From Erysipelatoclostridium sp. AM42-17 (GTDB lineage: Bacteria > Bacillota_I > Bacilli_A > Erysipelotrichales > Coprobacillaceae), in the NCBI RefSeq assembly GCF_003480255.1, contig NZ_QUIN01000004.1, positions 1 to 64,000 of the forward strand: a DNA stretch of 64,000 nt, read 5' to 3'. Made by a program: the position numbers and the translations under genes. Below are positions 61,110 through 64,000 of the stretch, in pieces. Each line of letters opens with the position of its first letter. Positions within the stretch are counted from its first letter, which is position 1. Under the pieces are notes generated by a model, which did no database searches, was not told the origin of the DNA, and was given only the letters and a program-made list of their open reading frames with translations.

Positions 61110-61660
61110 TTTATTTGAAATTATTTATTGCCTTTGTTCAAATTGGCATGTTTAGTTTTGGTGGTGGCTATGCGTCTTTGCCTCTTATTTTTCAACAAGT
61201 TGTAAGTCAATATCATTGGATTGATCAGAATATTTTTACTGATTTGATTACAATATCACAAATGACTCCAGGTCCTATTGCGGTAAATTGTTCAACTTTT
61301 ATAGGTCAATATGTAGCACATTTACCTGGTGCTTTGATTGCTACATTTGGTTGCATTTTACCTTCATGTATTTTGGTTTCTTTACTTGCATATTTTTATG
61401 TTAAGTATAAGAATATGAAGCTTATGCAGATGGTTTTATCTTATTTAAGACCGGCTGTAGTAGCTATGATTGCTATTAGTGGGATTTCAATTTTGATTTC
61501 TTCATTTTTTAAAAATTCAATTGTGTGCATAGGCTATATTCGTTATCATGCTTTCGTTGTTTTTATCATTTGTTTGATTTTACTTAGAAAATATAAAATG
61601 AATCCGGTACTCGTGATGATTCTTGCTGGATTAAGTGAAGTTATTATTCAGATACTTTGA
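61106..61660 (+). CDS. chromate transporter family, second half
   Basis: A 184-residue CHR partner: IGMFSFGGGYASLPLIFQQVV and LITISQMTPGPIAVNCSTFIGQYVA. It starts inside the stop of the first half with GGGGGCGAAAG upstream, so the two are made together and probably form an antiparallel heterodimer. The sequence is clearly homologous to but not a copy of the first half. Confidence 0.92.
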   Translation: MIYLKLFIAFVQIGMFSFGGGYASLPLIFQQVVSQYHWIDQNIFTDLITISQMTPGPIAVNCSTFIGQYVAHLPGALIATFGCILPSCILVSLLAYFYVKYKNMKLMQMVLSYLRPAVVAMIAISGISILISSFFKNSIVCIGYIRYHAFVVFIICLILLRKYKMNPVLVMILAGLSEVIIQIL

Positions 61661-61687
61661 TGAATAATAACTTTTTTTATGCCCATA

Positions 61688-61717
61688 TCATATTTGCAAG
61701 TAAACATAAGATACAAT
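61688..61717 (+). promoter_or_regulatory. sigma-E-like promoter before the small LysM gene
   Basis: TCATATT (61688-61694) is a perfect match to the sigma-E -35; after 15 bases, GATACAAT (61710-61717) matches seven of eight positions of the -10. The ribosome binding site follows at once, as for the promoter at 8261. No sigma-A pair is apparent. Confidence 0.5.
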
Positions 61718-61733
61718 GAAGGAGGAATAAAAT

Positions 61734-62012
61734 ATGTATGATGAATTATATGAAGGGGATTGTCAAAGAAATCAACCACCAAGACCACCACGTCCTAGAA
61801 AGGTAGGGGATATCTTTTTATATCAAGTAAGACCTGGTGATAATGTTTTTAGAATAGCAAGAATGTTTAATTCTACAGTTGATTTTATTCGCTGTATGAA
61901 TAATTTGAATAATCAAATGATGATTTTCCCTGGGCAAAATTTATTAGTTCCTGTCATTAATCAACAAGTGATGCCACGTAGTGAACAAGAATCCTATGAA
62001 TTATATTTTTAA
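61734..62012 (+). CDS. small LysM protein, likely spore-associated
   Basis: A 92-residue protein without signal peptide: an acidic start, a Pro/Arg-rich segment (NQPPRPPRPRKVGD) and one LysM domain (YQVRPGDNVFRIARMFN to FPGQNLLVPV). LysM binds N-acetylglucosamine glycans. Lack of a signal sequence together with a sigma-E-like promoter fits a mother-cell protein that goes to the spore cortex or coat, like SafA. The role is an inference. Confidence 0.75.
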   Translation: MYDELYEGDCQRNQPPRPPRPRKVGDIFLYQVRPGDNVFRIARMFNSTVDFIRCMNNLNNQMMIFPGQNLLVPVINQQVMPRSEQESYELYF

Positions 62013-62076
62013 TTAACTGGATTTTTAATACAAATCAGTTTATTATTATGATAAAACAAGAATAAGGAGTGGCAAA

Positions 62077-63537
62077 ATGACACAACATGCAGGCAATAAA
62101 AGAAATCTTACATTAGTTATGGATTTATATGAAATGACAATGGCTTATAATTATTTTAAACAAGGCAAAAAAGATCAATATGTCTATTTTGATATGTTTT
62201 ATCGTAAAAATCCCGATCATGGTGGTTTTGCTATTTATGCTGGTTTACAACAATTAATAGAATGTATCAAAGATTTACATTTTAGTGAAGGAGATATTGA
62301 ATATCTCCGTTCCTTACATAAATTTGATGAAGAGTTTTTTGATTATTTGAGAGAATTCCATTTTACTGGATCTATTTATTCCATGAGGGAAGGAACACCA
62401 GTTTTTCCTAATGAACCATTAATTACAGTAAAAGCTAAAATAATTGAGGCTCAAATTAGCGAAACTGTTTTACTTGTTACGATTAATCATCAATCATTAA
62501 TCGCAACGAAAGCTCATCGCGTTGTTCAAGAAGCAAAAGGCCGTCCTGTTTTTGAATTTGGTGCAAGAAGAGGGCAAGGTTATGATAGTGCAACTTATGG
62601 TGCCAGAGCAGCTTATATTGGTGGTGTAGCGGGAACTGCAACTGTATCAGCAGGGATGATGTTTGATATTCCGGTAGTAGGAACAATGGCACATTCTTTT
62701 ATTCAATCATTTGATAATGAATATGAAGCATTCAAAACTTATGCTTTAACTTATCCGGATGATTGTATTTTATTGGTTGATACGTATGATACTTTAAAAA
62801 GTGGGGTTCCTCATGCAATTGAGGTGGCTAAAGAAGTCTTAGAACCAATGGGTAAAAAATTAAAGGGAATTCGTTTAGATAGCGGAGATATTGCTTATTT
62901 ATCTAAAAAAGCAAGACAAATGTTAGATGTAGCAGGATTAAGTTATGTTCAAATTACTGCTTCAAATTCATTGGATGAATATTTAATTCGTTCAATTTTA
63001 GATCAAGGAGCTAAAATTGATTCATTTGGTGTGGGTGAAAACTTAATTGTATCTAAATCGTCACCAGTATTTGGTGGTGTATATAAATTGGTAGCTATTG
63101 AAAAAGATGGACAGATTGTTCCTAAAATCAAAATTTCTGAAAATGTTGAAAAAATAACCAATCCGGGTTATAAAAAAGTATATCGTTTATTTGAAAATGA
63201 GACAGGTAAAGCTATTGGTGATGTGATTGCTTTTTATGATGAAGAATTAGATAATCAAAAAGATTTAACAATTTATCATCAATCAAATAGCTGGAAATGT
63301 AAAACAATAGAAGCTAATACGTATACAATAGAGCCTTTACAAATTCCTATTTTTGAAGAGGGTCAATTTGTTTATGAAGAATTATCGGTTAAAGAAATTA
63401 GAGATTATTCAATAAAAGAAAAAGCAAGATTATGGGATGAAATCTTTAGGTTAGAATATCCTCATGATTATTATGTGGATCTTACTAAAAGATTATTAGA
63501 TTATAAAATGATGATGTTGGAGGAAAAAAGAAAATAA
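62077..63537 (+). CDS. pncB: nicotinate phosphoribosyltransferase
   Basis: A 486-residue enzyme that converts nicotinate and PRPP to nicotinate mononucleotide in NAD salvage. Visible are LVMDLYEMTMAYNYF, FEFGARRGQGYDSATYGARAAYIGG with the catalytic His segment GTMAHSF, and LKGIRLDSGDIAYLSKKAR. The length matches the Gram-positive pncB type. AAGGAGTGG precedes the ATG. The next gene starts one base after its stop. Confidence 0.95.
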   Translation: MTQHAGNKRNLTLVMDLYEMTMAYNYFKQGKKDQYVYFDMFYRKNPDHGGFAIYAGLQQLIECIKDLHFSEGDIEYLRSLHKFDEEFFDYLREFHFTGSIYSMREGTPVFPNEPLITVKAKIIEAQISETVLLVTINHQSLIATKAHRVVQEAKGRPVFEFGARRGQGYDSATYGARAAYIGGVAGTATVSAGMMFDIPVVGTMAHSFIQSFDNEYEAFKTYALTYPDDCILLVDTYDTLKSGVPHAIEVAKEVLEPMGKKLKGIRLDSGDIAYLSKKARQMLDVAGLSYVQITASNSLDEYLIRSILDQGAKIDSFGVGENLIVSKSSPVFGGVYKLVAIEKDGQIVPKIKISENVEKITNPGYKKVYRLFENETGKAIGDVIAFYDEELDNQKDLTIYHQSNSWKCKTIEANTYTIEPLQIPIFEEGQFVYEELSVKEIRDYSIKEKARLWDEIFRLEYPHDYYVDLTKRLLDYKMMMLEEKRK

Positions 63538-63538
63538 G

Positions 63539-63922
63539 ATGGCTAATTTTGATCGTAAATTAAAACGTGATAAAAAAGAATATCAATTTACAACAAAACC
63601 AATTGAAAAAAAGAAAAAATCAAGTGAGTTTAGAGAAAATTTTAATTTAAAATGGATTCCTTTAAATTGGAAATCAATTTTATTTATTATTATTGATTAT
63701 ATGGCGGTAAGTTTTATTTTTATACCGATGCTTGTTCAAAAGTATAATATGCTTACGGCATTAACTTTAGGACACGGTGTATTGACAAGTTTGTTACTTG
63801 TTTTAACATTTTACTTTATTAATGAAGAAAAACCACCATTGTCTGCATTATTTATTCGTTATTGCTTTTTAGCGTTAGTTTTAGGTTTAGCGTCATTTGT
63901 TACAGGTAAATTTATATTATAA
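63539..63922 (+). CDS. small polytopic membrane protein, unknown
   Basis: A 127-residue protein with a highly basic cytoplasmic N terminus (about 1-35) and three to four membrane helices (SILFIIIDYMAVSFIFIPM, ALTLGHGVLTSLLLVLTFYF, FLALVLGLASFVTGKFIL). It starts one base after pncB. I do not recognise the family. Confidence 0.7.
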   Translation: MANFDRKLKRDKKEYQFTTKPIEKKKKSSEFRENFNLKWIPLNWKSILFIIIDYMAVSFIFIPMLVQKYNMLTALTLGHGVLTSLLLVLTFYFINEEKPPLSALFIRYCFLALVLGLASFVTGKFIL

Positions 63923-63933
63923 AGGGGAAGAAA

Positions 63934-64000
63934 ATGATAATTACAGTTGTTGGTTTAGGCGTCGTTGGGGGAAGCTTCGTTAAGGCTTTAAAAGGGCTTG
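63934..64000 (+). CDS. tyrA: prephenate dehydrogenase-like protein, N-terminal fragment
   Basis: The first 22 codons are visible: MIITVVGLGVVGGSFVKALK. The GLGxxGGSxxxAL motif is the NAD-binding start typical of TyrA, though other Rossmann enzymes begin alike. AAGGGGAAG lies before the ATG. The rest is beyond the window. Confidence 0.6.
   Translation, partial: MIITVVGLGVVGGSFVKALKGL

Overview
The window is AT-rich chromosomal DNA from a Gram-positive bacterium. TGA is used as a stop. AGGAGG or GGTGAT ribosome binding sites and TTGACA/TATAAT promoters are common. Gene order follows the Bacillus subtilis chromosome closely. Protein sequences, intestinal-type accessory genes and a thin but real sporulation gene set suggest a spore-forming member of the Erysipelotrichia (Coprobacillus/Faecalibacillus-like). 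The lineage is an inference from reading, not from a search.

Layout. 1-0.3 kb: the end of an IS3-family element lying to the left, then tRNA-Arg(TCT). 0.3-3.9 kb: a YfcE-like phosphodiesterase and a GerM-like protein on the minus strand, then asparaginase and a TPR-like protein. 3.9-13.4 kb: tig, lon, ysxC, spoVID-like, ysxE-like and a T-box-controlled valS operon; the order matches B. subtilis with the hem genes missing. 13.5-13.9 kb: two tiny tandem peptides with double-glycine leaders. 13.9-21.4 kb: spoIIB-like, radC, mreC, mreD, minC, minD, spoIVFA, spoIVFB, rplU, prp, rpmA, obg (mreB absent). 21.5-33.6 kb: ruvAB, comEA/comEC, holA, sdaA, hemW and the CIRCE-controlled hrcA-grpE-dnaK-dnaJ operon. 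33.6-37.5 kb: FMN-riboswitch operon (ribU and a flavin-fold protein), rpmB, an Asp23 protein and a FakA/YloV protein.

37.5-56.7 kb is an accessory block between yloV and recG, which are close neighbours in B. subtilis. It holds a decayed VanY-type carboxypeptidase gene; an operon of a membrane diguanylate cyclase, an unusual IIB-ROK fusion and a HAD phosphatase; tcdA; a LysR-linked redox regulon (SDR, CMD-family protein, ferredoxin-type aldo/keto reductase, flavodoxin) with two near-identical operator/promoter elements; a metabolite cluster (UPF0303, two HAD phosphatases, two Gfo/Idh oxidoreductases, RpiR regulator, EamA exporter); a P1 peptidase; an ECF S component with a structured leader; small membrane ORFs; an orphan PTS IIB; and an AEC transporter. 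The core order resumes at 56.7 kb with recG, plsX and rnc, followed by a split chromate transporter, a small LysM protein, pncB, a membrane protein and the start of a tyrA-like gene cut by the window edge.

Most worth following up: the tandem double-glycine peptides, the cyclase/IIB-ROK/HAD operon, the twin LysR operators, sigma-E-like promoters before three spore-related genes, and the structured leader before the ECF S component.
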